DNA of 10,511 nucleotides, taken from Nitrososphaeraceae archaeon. GTDB taxonomy: Archaea > Thermoproteota > Nitrososphaeria > Nitrososphaerales > Nitrososphaeraceae. The DNA lies in the NCBI GenBank assembly GCA_029240395.1, contig JAREAJ010000022.1, forward strand, positions 1 to 10,511. The letters run 5' to 3'. Made by a program: the position numbers and the translations under genes. The stretch's first letter is position 1. Every line of letters begins with the position of its first letter. Shown piece after piece: positions 1-5,614 of the stretch. The notes beneath the pieces were generated by a model that worked only from the letters and a program-made list of their open reading frames with translations, did no database searches and was not told where the DNA came from.

Positions 1-122
1 TAGAGTTCTCCGCAGCTGCAGCTTTCCGCCACCGTTTTCTTCTGGCTGAAGAAGCCAGTGAAGGAGTAAGGCCTGCTTTTACAACGGGTTATTTTCTAAT
101 TTTCTCAAACTTAAGACTGGTA

Positions 123-132
123 AGAAAAAACT
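123..132 (-). terminator. oligo-T terminator of the ilvE-acetyltransferase operon
   Basis: On the minus strand, six consecutive T (125-130) follow the stop codon of the acetyltransferase gene by about 13 nt. Archaeal RNA polymerase terminates on such oligo-T tracts without needing a hairpin. It would end the four-gene operon. The call rests on position and the T run only. Confidence 0.4.
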
Positions 133-142
133 TAATCCACCG

Positions 143-655
143 CTATGAATTCCAAGCTTGCTGCTTCTTGTTATAATCGCTCCGCGAGTACCTCACCCTA
201 GCGGGATTTCCCATTACCACCATGTCGGCGGGTACATCTTTTGTGACGACCGATCCCATGGCAACCACAGCATTGTTCCCTATGACGACACCTGCCCTAA
301 TCAACGCCCCACCTCCTACAATCGCTCCATCGCTAACCACGACGCCGCTCATCTTCGGACTCATCGGATAAGGGTCATTTGTAAAAGTGGCCCCTGGCCC
401 GATGAAGACATTTTTTCCAATAACAGTTAGAGGAGGAACATACACAGATCCTTCGATCCGGGTATTCTCTCCAATACTAACTTTGTAGTCAACATGTGTT
501 AAAGAGCCAATCATAACATTGTCGCCGATTTTAGTTTCATCTCCAATATATGCAAAGTGCCATATCTTCACATTCTTTCCAATTTTTGCACTCTCGGATA
601 CCCAATTGGCAACAGTAGGGCTATCCGCATTTTTTTTTCCTCCCCCATTATGCAT
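143..655 (-). CDS. left-handed beta-helix N-acetyltransferase, WbpD/WlbB-like
   Basis: Probable acetyl-CoA-dependent acyltransferase of the hexapeptide-repeat family. The protein (170 aa) is almost entirely imperfect hexapeptide turns (AKIGKN, TKIGDN, VSIGEN, TVIGKN, VFIGPG), which form a left-handed beta-helix. Segments IWHFAYIGD (31-39) and GPGATFTNDPYP (87-98), and the C-terminal VVTKDVPADMVVMGNPAR, resemble WbpD/WlbB, which acetylates the 3-amino group of a UDP-2-acetamido-3-amino-sugar in the cytoplasm. The frame is open further upstream, but that part overlaps the Trm112-like gene. I chose the ATG at 655, 28 nt after that gene's stop; it leaves about 20 residues before the first repeat. 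No clear Shine-Dalgarno precedes it. A run of nine A lies inside the first codons. It is the last gene of the operon. The same family includes acyltransferases for other sugars and CoA substrates, so the fold is sure and the substrate is inferred. Confidence 0.85.
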   Translation of the reverse strand: MHNGGGKKNADSPTVANWVSESAKIGKNVKIWHFAYIGDETKIGDNVMIGSLTHVDYKVSIGENTRIEGSVYVPPLTVIGKNVFIGPGATFTNDPYPMSPKMSGVVVSDGAIVGGGALIRAGVVIGNNAVVAMGSVVTKDVPADMVVMGNPARVRYSRSDYNKKQQAWNS

Positions 656-683
656 CTTCTTAGTCGACCATCTTCTATATGTG

Positions 684-977
684 CTATGGCCGAGGATCGC
701 TAATAACCTTGTCCGGAATTCTGTCACGCCATCTCTGCAGAAATTTAATGTCACGTTCCCGATCTCGTAACTCGTCGGGAAGCATTATCGGAATTTCATC
801 AATAATTGGGAAAAATCTGGCACACTGGCCGCAGTAGAGCATCCCTTCCTCGATTACTAGTTCCCCCTGCTTTTGACCCTCGCCACCCGGTGTAGTCCTC
901 GAACTAAACTCGAATAGCTCTAAGGGGTAAAATTTGTCAATTGGACAGGCAAGAATGTCAAGCAGATGTTTCTTCAT
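684..977 (-). CDS. Trm112 family protein
   Basis: Small protein of 97 aa with the Trm112 fold signature: an N-terminal LLDILACPIDK (5-15), a YCGQC pair (48-52) and the following FFPIIDEIPIMLP strand (55-67). Trm112 proteins are partners and activators of several methyltransferases acting on tRNA, rRNA and release factors. Archaeal members often carry CPxDK rather than the second cysteine of the usual CxxC, as here, so the zinc site has C11, C49 and C52 with Asp14 in place of a cysteine and may be weak or absent. The ATG directly abuts the TAG of the upstream dehydrogenase gene (stop 978-980, start 975-977), indicating translational coupling. Its position between two sugar-nucleotide genes is odd for a translation-related protein; no methyltransferase gene is visible in the window. 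Confidence 0.85.
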   Translation of the reverse strand: MKKHLLDILACPIDKFYPLELFEFSSRTTPGGEGQKQGELVIEEGMLYCGQCARFFPIIDEIPIMLPDELRDRERDIKFLQRWRDRIPDKVISDPRP

Positions 978-1958
978 CTATTTCAACTCCAGATATATAG
1001 GTGATCCTGTTTTACTCGACAAGATCGCTGATTCCGCGACTTTGGTGACATTAGTGGCATCTGTGGCAGATATTAATGATTCATCGGCCTTACCCTGTAA
1101 GGCGCCTATAAAACTTTTTAATTCAAGAGTAAGGGGTTCTAGCAGAGCTCCGGTTCGACGGGGTGTTATCGTGCGTTCTGCTTCGTCAATATGTATTTCT
1201 TGGGTTATAAAGTCTCCGGAAATTATCCCCTCCGTGCATACGGCGTTGAAAGTTCTCACTTTCTTGGGGGTTATCCAATTCGATGCTATTATTGCAGCCT
1301 TGTGGTCTTCAAATCCTAGCATGAGTGTAGCGAAGTCTTCATAGGAATGGAACTTAGCACCGGCTCTCGCAAAGACAACATTGGGACGGCTGTTAAACAA
1401 AAACATAGCTGTATCAATATCATGAACAGATGTGTCATAGATAATACCGACGTCTTTTATGTGCATTGGCATCCGGTTCTCTCTATGGAACTCCAACATC
1501 AACAGATCTCCATAAGTCTTGTCTTTTATGATACGCTTGACGTCCTGAACTACAGGATTAAACCTCTCTATATAGCCGGATGTGAGAAGCACTTTTCTAT
1601 TCACACTTATATTGATCATTTCTTCACATTCGGCAGAGGAAAATGCCAGCGGCTTTTCTACAAATACGTTCACACCATGCTCCATTATCTTTTTCGCTAC
1701 ATCGAAGTGCGTCCTCGTGGGCGTACAGATAATGCAACCGTGCAATATTTTTTCCCTAAGCATATCATCTAACGAGGTGTAATAGCATGTATGGTATTTA
1801 GCAGCAAATTCTTTCGCGCGTTCCGCGTTGGCGTCGCATATGGCTGCTAGAACTCCAAGATCCATTAGGACCCTTGCATGGTTTTTTCCCCAACCTCCTA
1901 CGCCAACTACCGCAATATCAAGATCGCTTGGATCCTTCACCATATCGGTGTTACCCAT
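978..1958 (-). CDS. Gfo/Idh/MocA family oxidoreductase, probably sugar-nucleotide dehydrogenase (WbpB/WlbA-like)
   Basis: Probable NAD-dependent dehydrogenase of 326 aa, the normal family length. The N-terminal Rossmann fold shows GVGGWGKNH (19-27) and the acidic end of beta-2 (CDAN, 41-44). The family motif EKPL is at 101-104, and YDTSVHDID at 174-182 carries the likely catalytic His179 in the C-terminal alpha/beta domain. WbpB/WlbA and the Methanococcus UDP-GlcNAc 3-dehydrogenase belong here; they oxidise the sugar C3 so that an aminotransferase can act. The acetyltransferase two genes downstream fits such a pathway, but the substrate is inference. The ATG at 1958 overlaps the 3' end of ilvE by 22 nt; a second ATG at 1943 overlaps by 7 nt and is equally possible. 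Either overlap implies coupled translation. Confidence 0.85.
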   Translation of the reverse strand: MGNTDMVKDPSDLDIAVVGVGGWGKNHARVLMDLGVLAAICDANAERAKEFAAKYHTCYYTSLDDMLREKILHGCIICTPTRTHFDVAKKIMEHGVNVFVEKPLAFSSAECEEMINISVNRKVLLTSGYIERFNPVVQDVKRIIKDKTYGDLLMLEFHRENRMPMHIKDVGIIYDTSVHDIDTAMFLFNSRPNVVFARAGAKFHSYEDFATLMLGFEDHKAAIIASNWITPKKVRTFNAVCTEGIISGDFITQEIHIDEAERTITPRRTGALLEPLTLELKSFIGALQGKADESLISATDATNVTKVAESAILSSKTGSPIYLELK

Positions 1959-2854
1959 CTCATGTATTCATCGACCTTACCGCGTACGATTTTTTCGTAC
2001 ATCTCACGAATATCTTTCGTTACAGGTCCCTCTTTGCCCTCGCAAATAGGTCTGCCGTCTAGATGCGTAACAGCCACGATCTCTGCTGCCGTACCTGTAA
2101 GAAATAGTTCGTCGGACATGTAAAGTTCCGTCCTCGCAATAGGTCTCTCCTTGACTTCATAACCTAGCTTCCGACCAATGATGATTGCTGTTTCTCTCGT
2201 TATTCCCTCAAGGGCAGAACTTGCAAGGTTGGGAACACTTATTTCGTTATTTCTCACTAGAAATATGTTCTCGCCAGACGCCTCGCTAACGTTACCCTGC
2301 GTGTCAAGCATAATGGATTCATCATATCCGTTACGCCTGCATTCCTGCGTTGCGAGAACTGAGTTTAAGTAATTGCCTGCAGCCTTCGCAAGGGGCGGGA
2401 GGGAGCCGTCGTGGATCCTTCTCCAAGAAGAAACGCAGGCCTTGATGCCTTCCGCTTTGAAGTATTTGTCAAACGGGAAGATTATGATAACCGTATGTGT
2501 AGGTGAGTCTCGGGTAACGTTGAGATCGATTCCATGTAATCCCACAAAAGTGAGTGGTCGAATATAGCAAGAGCATTTAATTGCAATTTTCCGTGCCAGC
2601 GCCACCGTTGCCTCACATAGTTCTTTTGTTGTGGCACGTGAATTAAAATTATAAACGGATGCTGAGCGCCGGAGTCTTTTCATATGATCCTCAAGCCTAA
2701 AAATAAACAAGTTGTTTCCTGTTCCGTATCCGCGTATCCCTTCAAATACGGCGGTGCCATAGTGAAGGGAATGGGTCATTATAGGAACAGAAGCCTTTTC
2801 CCATTTAACAAACTGACCATCAAACCAGACGTACTCAGCCCCCTTGTTCTTCAT
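1937..2854 (-). CDS. ilvE: branched-chain amino acid aminotransferase
   Basis: Class IV PLP-dependent aminotransferase of 305 aa, full length for IlvE. It catalyses the last step of valine, leucine and isoleucine synthesis, using glutamate as amino donor, in the cytoplasm. Visible motifs are HYGTAVFEGIR (31-41), the Schiff-base lysine K157 in LAKAAGNYLNS, EASGENIF (191-198), LEGITRET (215-222) and FLTGTAAEI (251-259), which together are the classical BCAT pattern. The related D-amino-acid aminotransferase and aminodeoxychorismate lyase are less likely given FEGIRGY and TGTAAE. The ATG at 2854 is chosen because a TATA box is centred 26 nt upstream, giving a leaderless transcript. It is the first gene of a four-gene operon and overlaps the dehydrogenase gene that follows. 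Branched-chain synthesis has no obvious link to the sugar-nucleotide genes behind it. Confidence 0.95.
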   Translation of the reverse strand: MKNKGAEYVWFDGQFVKWEKASVPIMTHSLHYGTAVFEGIRGYGTGNNLFIFRLEDHMKRLRRSASVYNFNSRATTKELCEATVALARKIAIKCSCYIRPLTFVGLHGIDLNVTRDSPTHTVIIIFPFDKYFKAEGIKACVSSWRRIHDGSLPPLAKAAGNYLNSVLATQECRRNGYDESIMLDTQGNVSEASGENIFLVRNNEISVPNLASSALEGITRETAIIIGRKLGYEVKERPIARTELYMSDELFLTGTAAEIVAVTHLDGRPICEGKEGPVTKDIREMYEKIVRGKVDEYMRWVTPIW

Positions 2855-2875
2855 GAGAGCAAAAGCAATTTGTGG

Positions 2876-2883
2876 AATATAAA
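2876..2883 (-). promoter_or_regulatory. TATA box of the ilvE operon
   Basis: The minus strand reads TTTATATT here, centred about 26 nt upstream of the ilvE ATG at 2854. This is the archaeal TBP-site distance for transcription starting at the start codon, so the mRNA is probably leaderless. The box lies within 20 nt of the stop codon of the preceding gene. Confidence 0.7.
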
Positions 2884-2894
2884 TAGCTTCGAGG

Positions 2895-3514
2895 CTAAAT
2901 GAATCCCTCAGTTGGAAATTTCAAGCCCATAAACTTGAGTGTTCGATCAGGAAGGGAGGCAAAGTTACTAACAATCCCCCAGTTATCTACGATTATCTGA
3001 GAAACCTCATGTGGAACGAACTCAGACCACTTTTGATCTATGGCTCCCTCTTTTGCTTGGTTATAAATTAGCTCCCTAATATAGGAGGCAGAAATATCCA
3101 TGCGGCTTGCAGACACAGGGTTCAGCCGGTAGATCTTTAGCGCGACTCTCTCTATACGATCCCCTGTGTACGATACAAACTTTTTTTTTGAATAGGTCTA
3201 ACTATGTCATTTCTGAGGGCCCAAGAGTAAGGAGATATTAGAGGCGGAAGATACCTGAAAAATGGGGCATAGAATGTATAATTTGGCAGCACGGCAACAT
3301 GAAGGGTCCCGCAGGCCGATTCGATCATGGTCCTTCTTAAATCATAAGAAAAGGGGAAACTCCTTGTGTTTATCTCGTGGCCGTGCGCAAAGAACCTTAC
3401 GGGAAACACATAAACCATATCATACATGCCCTCCAAATGTGATATGATACGAACGTGGGTCTTTGTTACAGGATTTAAATGGGCAAGAAATATTGCCGCC
3501 GTTTCCGATCGCAT
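2895..3514 (-). pseudogene. nucleotidyltransferase (HIGH superfamily, NMN adenylyltransferase-like), frameshifted at a poly-A run
   Basis: Two reading frames make up one protein. The first (3514 to 3152) encodes 120 aa with AIFLAHLNPVTKTH, a TxxH form of the (H/T)xGH nucleotide-binding motif (T17, H20), and PFSYDLRR. The second frame, ending at 2895, encodes a C-terminal half with ISASYIRE, matching the ISxTxxR motif of the same superfamily. They join at nine A on the minus strand (plus-strand T 3181-3189). A shift of -1 there gives QKKKFVSYTGDRIERV and a continuous 206-aa protein with both motifs. Without the shift, translation ends 9 codons after the run. It may be a sequencing error, a real mutation, or translational or transcriptional slippage on the A run. 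Members transfer a nucleotide to substrates such as NMN or phosphopantetheine; the substrate cannot be told. It follows alba by 52 nt and could be co-transcribed with it. Confidence 0.75.
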
Positions 3515-3534
3515 CTAGTTCAATATTCAATCAA

Positions 3535-3541
3535 CAAAAAG
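3535..3541 (-). terminator. possible oligo-T terminator after alba
   Basis: On the minus strand a TTTTT tract (3536-3540) lies about 27 nt after the alba stop codon and 22 nt before the nucleotidyltransferase ATG. It could end part of the alba transcripts. No strong hairpin precedes it. Confidence 0.3.
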
Positions 3542-3566
3542 AATCAGAGACAGCATTTGCTACGTC

Positions 3567-3881
3567 TTAGCTTCGCTTAATCTCAATTTCGATCGTAGAA
3601 ACATTCCTAGTCCTACCGTCCTCTGACTGGACTGTTTCAGAACCAATTCTTACTTCACCAACTTTGTATCCTGCATTTTCCATTCTCTTTAGGATGATTT
3701 GAGATACGTCGACAGCCCTCCCAATACTCAGTCCTCTTGCCTTTATGGTTACGGAGGGTTGATTGGCGAGCTGGATGAGTGTGGATGTTACGTATGCCAT
3801 CAGAGGTTTTTTTCCTATGTATATTGCGTCGCGGGTTCCTTCTCTCTGAACCTGTTGATTCTGTTGTGGTAGATCTGACAT
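3567..3881 (-). CDS. alba: DNA/RNA-binding chromatin protein Alba
   Basis: Alba is a small, abundant, dimeric archaeal nucleoid protein that coats DNA and also binds RNA. The protein (104 aa from this start) has the hallmarks of the family: IYIGKKPLMAYV, with the paired lysines that contact DNA and can be acetylated, then IKARGLSIGRAVDVSQIILKR and the C-terminal beta-hairpin ending EIEIKRS. An acidic, Gln-rich N-terminus precedes the fold. An in-frame ATG exists three codons upstream (3890). I prefer the ATG at 3881 because a strong TATA box is centred 26-27 nt before it, as in the other leaderless genes here. It is divergent from the TATA box and hairpin region at 3953-4156. Confidence 0.95.
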   Translation of the reverse strand: MSDLPQQNQQVQREGTRDAIYIGKKPLMAYVTSTLIQLANQPSVTIKARGLSIGRAVDVSQIILKRMENAGYKVGEVRIGSETVQSEDGRTRNVSTIEIEIKRS

Positions 3882-3903
3882 GACCTTCATAGTCTGGTCT
3901 GGC

Positions 3904-3912
3904 TATTTAAAT
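3904..3912 (-). promoter_or_regulatory. TATA box of alba
   Basis: The minus strand reads ATTTAAATA, centred at 3908, 27 nt from the preferred alba start at 3881. The motif and spacing match an archaeal core promoter for a leaderless mRNA and decide between the two possible start codons. Confidence 0.7.
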
Positions 3913-3952
3913 CTAAGACCTTCTAGCGTATTGACTGACTTCTTTAAATGCA

Positions 3953-3960
3953 CTTAAATA
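3953..3960 (+). promoter_or_regulatory. possible plus-strand TATA box before the hairpin region
   Basis: CTTAAATA on the plus strand is centred near 3957 and predicts a start near 3983, one base from the first stem of the hairpin region. A second box (CTTTAAAT, 3942-3949) lies just upstream. Both could alternatively serve the divergent alba gene when read on the minus strand. Confidence 0.35.
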
Positions 3961-3982
3961 AACATTCATGATTCAACCGCTA

Positions 3983-4156
3983 AGTAGCCGGCCTCGGAGG
4001 CTACATGGAAAAAGTCCTCTCGGATTAGAGGCAGTTGTCCCAATTGCTGCTCATACTAAAATTAGGCGTTTGGGAGAAATGAAGGATACATCCTCACAAT
4101 CTGCATTCTGAGACACTCAGAGAGTAAAACAGGGCTAACCTAAGTATGTCTCTGAG
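3983..4156 (+). ncRNA. candidate structured RNA, unrecognised
   Basis: This stretch has no credible protein gene but several consecutive inverted repeats. They are GTAGCC/GGCTAC (3984-3989 with 3999-4004), CCTCT/AGAGG (4016-4020 with 4027-4031), GCAGTTG with CAA and CTGC (4031-4050), AGGA/TCCT (4083-4086 with 4091-4094) and TCTGAG/CTCAGA (4107-4112 with 4116-4121). CTCAGAGA (4116-4123) can instead pair with TCTCTGAG (4149-4156). A TATA-like box sits about 26 nt before the first stem. I could not match it to tRNA, SRP RNA or a box C/D RNA. RNase P RNA was considered because of a GGAA...AGTCC stretch, but the other conserved parts are not evident. The strand is uncertain, because a minus-strand TATATA near 4206 also faces it. 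The remaining bases, 4157-4277, show nothing I can name. Confidence 0.3.
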
Positions 4157-4277
4157 CTGGGTCAAACCATTGTTTAAGCACTTGTTCAGGTGGTCGTGTT
4201 TCATATATAACAAGCGTTAAGACATCTAATGCCCTCATGATACGAACGCAAATTCTTCGTCGGCCGAGTACGAAGCC

Positions 4278-4754
4278 TTAATTCTGTTTAGCACAATAAA
4301 CATACTGCATGAGCCAATCGACATAATTTGCTATCTCGCTATCTACTTTACACCAAAGGTGAACAGCGCCGGGTTGGATCTCCAACCTGCCTGATTTCAA
4401 TAATACTCGGACCCCTTCTTTTCCCTCGTACATATACGCATCTCTTGCCTCGATAAAGTCCGCCAACCCTTCGGCCTTTCTCTTTATTTCTTCTCGGGGA
4501 ATGGGGAAACTCTTACGTGAAGTGTCAAAAACAATACCAATGTTTTCCGTTCCAAAAGCGCTGATTTCCCTAATTTTTGTGCTATCAGGAAAATGAAGAC
4601 GGATTTGCATGTTGTGTTTCCGACCTACAAATTGCGCGACCTCGTTTACCTTGGAAAAAACAACCGCTGGATTCTTTTTTAAGCATGATTCAATTACCGC
4701 TTTGTTGCGATCTATGTTGGCCTTTAATTCTTCTACAATCATACGGAACGTCAT
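4278..4754 (-). CDS. hypothetical protein, orphan
   Basis: I do not recognise this protein (158 aa from the chosen start). It has no signal peptide or membrane segment and looks soluble. A helical N-terminus (IVEELKANIDRNKAVIESCL) is followed by a mixed alpha/beta region with short strands (QIRLHF, IGIVFDTS, VRVLLKSGRLEIQ), and a C-terminal helix ends DWLMQYVYCAKQN. The alternation of charged and hydrophobic residues and the length argue for a real gene. The frame begins with an ATG at 4775. A TATA element at 4780-4790 is too close to that codon, so the ATG at 4754 (leaderless) is preferred; the ATG at 4742 is also possible. It stands alone, with untranslated DNA on both sides, between the hairpin region and tRNA-Gly. 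Confidence 0.6.
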   Translation of the reverse strand: MTFRMIVEELKANIDRNKAVIESCLKKNPAVVFSKVNEVAQFVGRKHNMQIRLHFPDSTKIREISAFGTENIGIVFDTSRKSFPIPREEIKRKAEGLADFIEARDAYMYEGKEGVRVLLKSGRLEIQPGAVHLWCKVDSEIANYVDWLMQYVYCAKQN

Positions 4755-4779
4755 CAGAAGTATTTGCAAATGCATACCA

Positions 4780-4790
4780 TATAGTTTAAA
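4780..4790 (-). promoter_or_regulatory. TATA box of the orphan gene
   Basis: The minus strand reads TTTAAACTATA. Its 3' half is centred about 27 nt upstream of the ATG at 4754 and too near the ATG at 4775. It supports the shorter protein. Confidence 0.45.
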
Positions 4791-4976
4791 CGGATCAACG
4801 TAATCACAATAAAAGCGTCATTCCTACGGCTCGTATAATTTTTGTTTAAACAATATAATAATTAGCATTCTAAAAACATTTGAACGAGTATACCTCAAAG
4901 GTAGTAACATCGATGTTCCAACAGAAATTGTTCCTACATCCGATGATTATAATGCGCAAGGAATAGATTCGTTATG

Positions 4977-4984
4977 CTTTAATA
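4977..4984 (+). promoter_or_regulatory. TATA box (box A) of tRNA-Gly
   Basis: CTTTAATA on the plus strand is centred near 4981, 26-27 nt before the first base of the mature tRNA at 5008. It predicts a transcript with little or no 5' leader. Confidence 0.6.
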
Positions 4985-5007
4985 GCGTCCCAGCATGACC
5001 AATACGA

Positions 5008-5082
5008 GCGACAGTCGTCCAGTTTGGTCTAGGACATCAGATTGCCAATCTGGTAACCCGGGTTCAAATCCCGGCTGTCGCA
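5008..5082 (+). tRNA. tRNA-Gly (anticodon GCC)
   Basis: A full cloverleaf can be folded. The acceptor stem GCGACAG (5008-5014) pairs with CTGTCGC (5075-5081), with discriminator A5082. The D stem is GTCC/GGAC (5017-5020 with 5032-5035) with GG in the loop. The anticodon stem TCAGA/TCTGG (5037-5041 with 5049-5053) contains one T-G pair and encloses the loop TTGCCAA, anticodon GCC at 5044-5046. The T stem CCGGG/CCCGG (5058-5062 with 5070-5074) has the loop TTCAAAT. It reads GGC (and GGU by wobble) glycine codons. No intron is present and CCA is not encoded. It is the only sure plus-strand gene in the window. I saw no repeat of its 3' end nearby, so it does not look like a used integration site here. 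Confidence 0.97.
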
Positions 5083-5179
5083 TTTATACTGAGCAATTGA
5101 AGCTATCACAGGAACCCAATAGTCTAATGATAATTCTTGATCATCTGATACGTGAAACTAGGTAAACAGCCCGTGCAAA

Positions 5180-5206
5180 TTTTGAGCTAGCGAAGCTTGC
5201 TCGAAA
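5180..5206. repeat. inverted repeat (hairpin) downstream of tRNA-Gly
   Basis: GAGC (5184-5187) and AGC (5189-5191) pair with GCT (5195-5197) and GCTC (5199-5202) around a GAA loop, with one T-T mismatch. The flanking TTTT/GAAA lengthens the stem to about 11 pairs. It lies between the tRNA and the zinc-finger gene terminator; its role is unknown. Confidence 0.4.
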
Positions 5207-5235
5207 AATCATGGTCAGCCATCATTAATGCAGTT

Positions 5236-5254
5236 AAAAACTTGGCATTCCAAG
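5236..5254 (-). terminator. intrinsic-type terminator of the zinc-finger gene
   Basis: On the minus strand, CTTGG, a loop AATG and CCAAG (5254-5241) are followed at once by TTTTT (5240-5236). This is a five-pair hairpin with a U tract, starting 21 nt after the stop codon of the zinc-finger gene. It is the clearest terminator in the window. Confidence 0.65.
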
Positions 5255-5274
5255 AATTCTATATCAGTAATTGG

Positions 5275-5541
5275 TTATCTATTTATTCTAATGGTTTCAT
5301 CGAAATAGTCCTTCAAATCAATGCTCGTTCGCATCTTCTTGTATACATATTCATGGACCTTGCATAGATAGAAAGGCATGTTCTCATCAGATTCCATAAT
5401 GGTATAGTTGCTCCTCTCTTTTACCAGCTCGAGATGAATTATGTATTCTGCAGTCTGACCACAAATATTACATCTGAATAGATCCTCCGACGTTGACTGA
5501 TAATATTTGCAGTTGTCATCCTGGGGGCCAGTCTTTTCCAC
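5275..5541 (-). CDS. small zinc-finger protein, hypothetical
   Basis: A protein of 88 aa that I cannot assign to a named family. It shows CNIC (24-27) and, about 33 residues later, CKVH (60-63), a CxxC...CxxH set that can bind one zinc ion as in treble-clef or ribbon-type fingers. Between them is a strand-rich, charged segment (AEYIIHLELVKERSNYTIM), and the C-terminus is basic and helical. The start is GTG at 5541. A TATA box centred near 5565 puts the transcription start on that codon, so the mRNA is leaderless. It lies 73 nt after the ATPase gene in the same direction but has its own promoter and hairpin terminator, so it is at least partly independent of the ATPase operon. DNA, RNA or protein binding are all possible. 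Confidence 0.65.
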   Translation of the reverse strand: MEKTGPQDDNCKYYQSTSEDLFRCNICGQTAEYIIHLELVKERSNYTIMESDENMPFYLCKVHEYVYKKMRTSIDLKDYFDETIRINR

Positions 5542-5560
5542 AATTGAGCAATGCCCTACT

Positions 5561-5570
5561 CACTTAAAAG
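5561..5570 (-). promoter_or_regulatory. TATA box of the zinc-finger gene
   Basis: The minus strand reads CTTTTAAGTG, centred about 25 nt before the GTG at 5541. It supports the GTG as the true, leaderless start. Confidence 0.5.
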
Positions 5571-5614
5571 AGTTTGTGGATGTCACGAATGCTAAAGACA
5601 GAGGCGGAGAGATG

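Noticed and set aside
3-174. Open plus-strand frame from the window edge, 57 codons, converging with the acetyltransferase gene
   Set aside because: Its translation shows no motif, it overlaps the 3' end of a sure gene, and a hairpin (42-58) followed by T-runs sits inside it, which looks more like a plus-strand terminator region. Could be the end of a gene outside the window, but cannot be supported.
656-754. N-terminal extension of the acetyltransferase up to an ATG at 754
   Set aside because: The extension overlaps the Trm112-like gene, does not show hexapeptide or other family features, and is likely an accident of the open frame.
934-1344. Plus-strand frame of 136 codons antisense to the dehydrogenase gene
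   Set aside because: It lies entirely opposite a gene with clear catalytic motifs, and its translation has no domain features.
4230-4247. 12-base repeat ATGATACGAACG shared with the nucleotidyltransferase gene (3444-3455), each near an ATGCCCTC
   Set aside because: Repeats of 12 bases are expected by chance in 10 kb, and no longer similarity or reading frame connects the two copies.
5008-5274. tRNA-Gly as an integration site for a mobile element carrying the ATPase genes
   Set aside because: No repeat of the tRNA 3' end, no integrase and no change in composition that I can see in the window.
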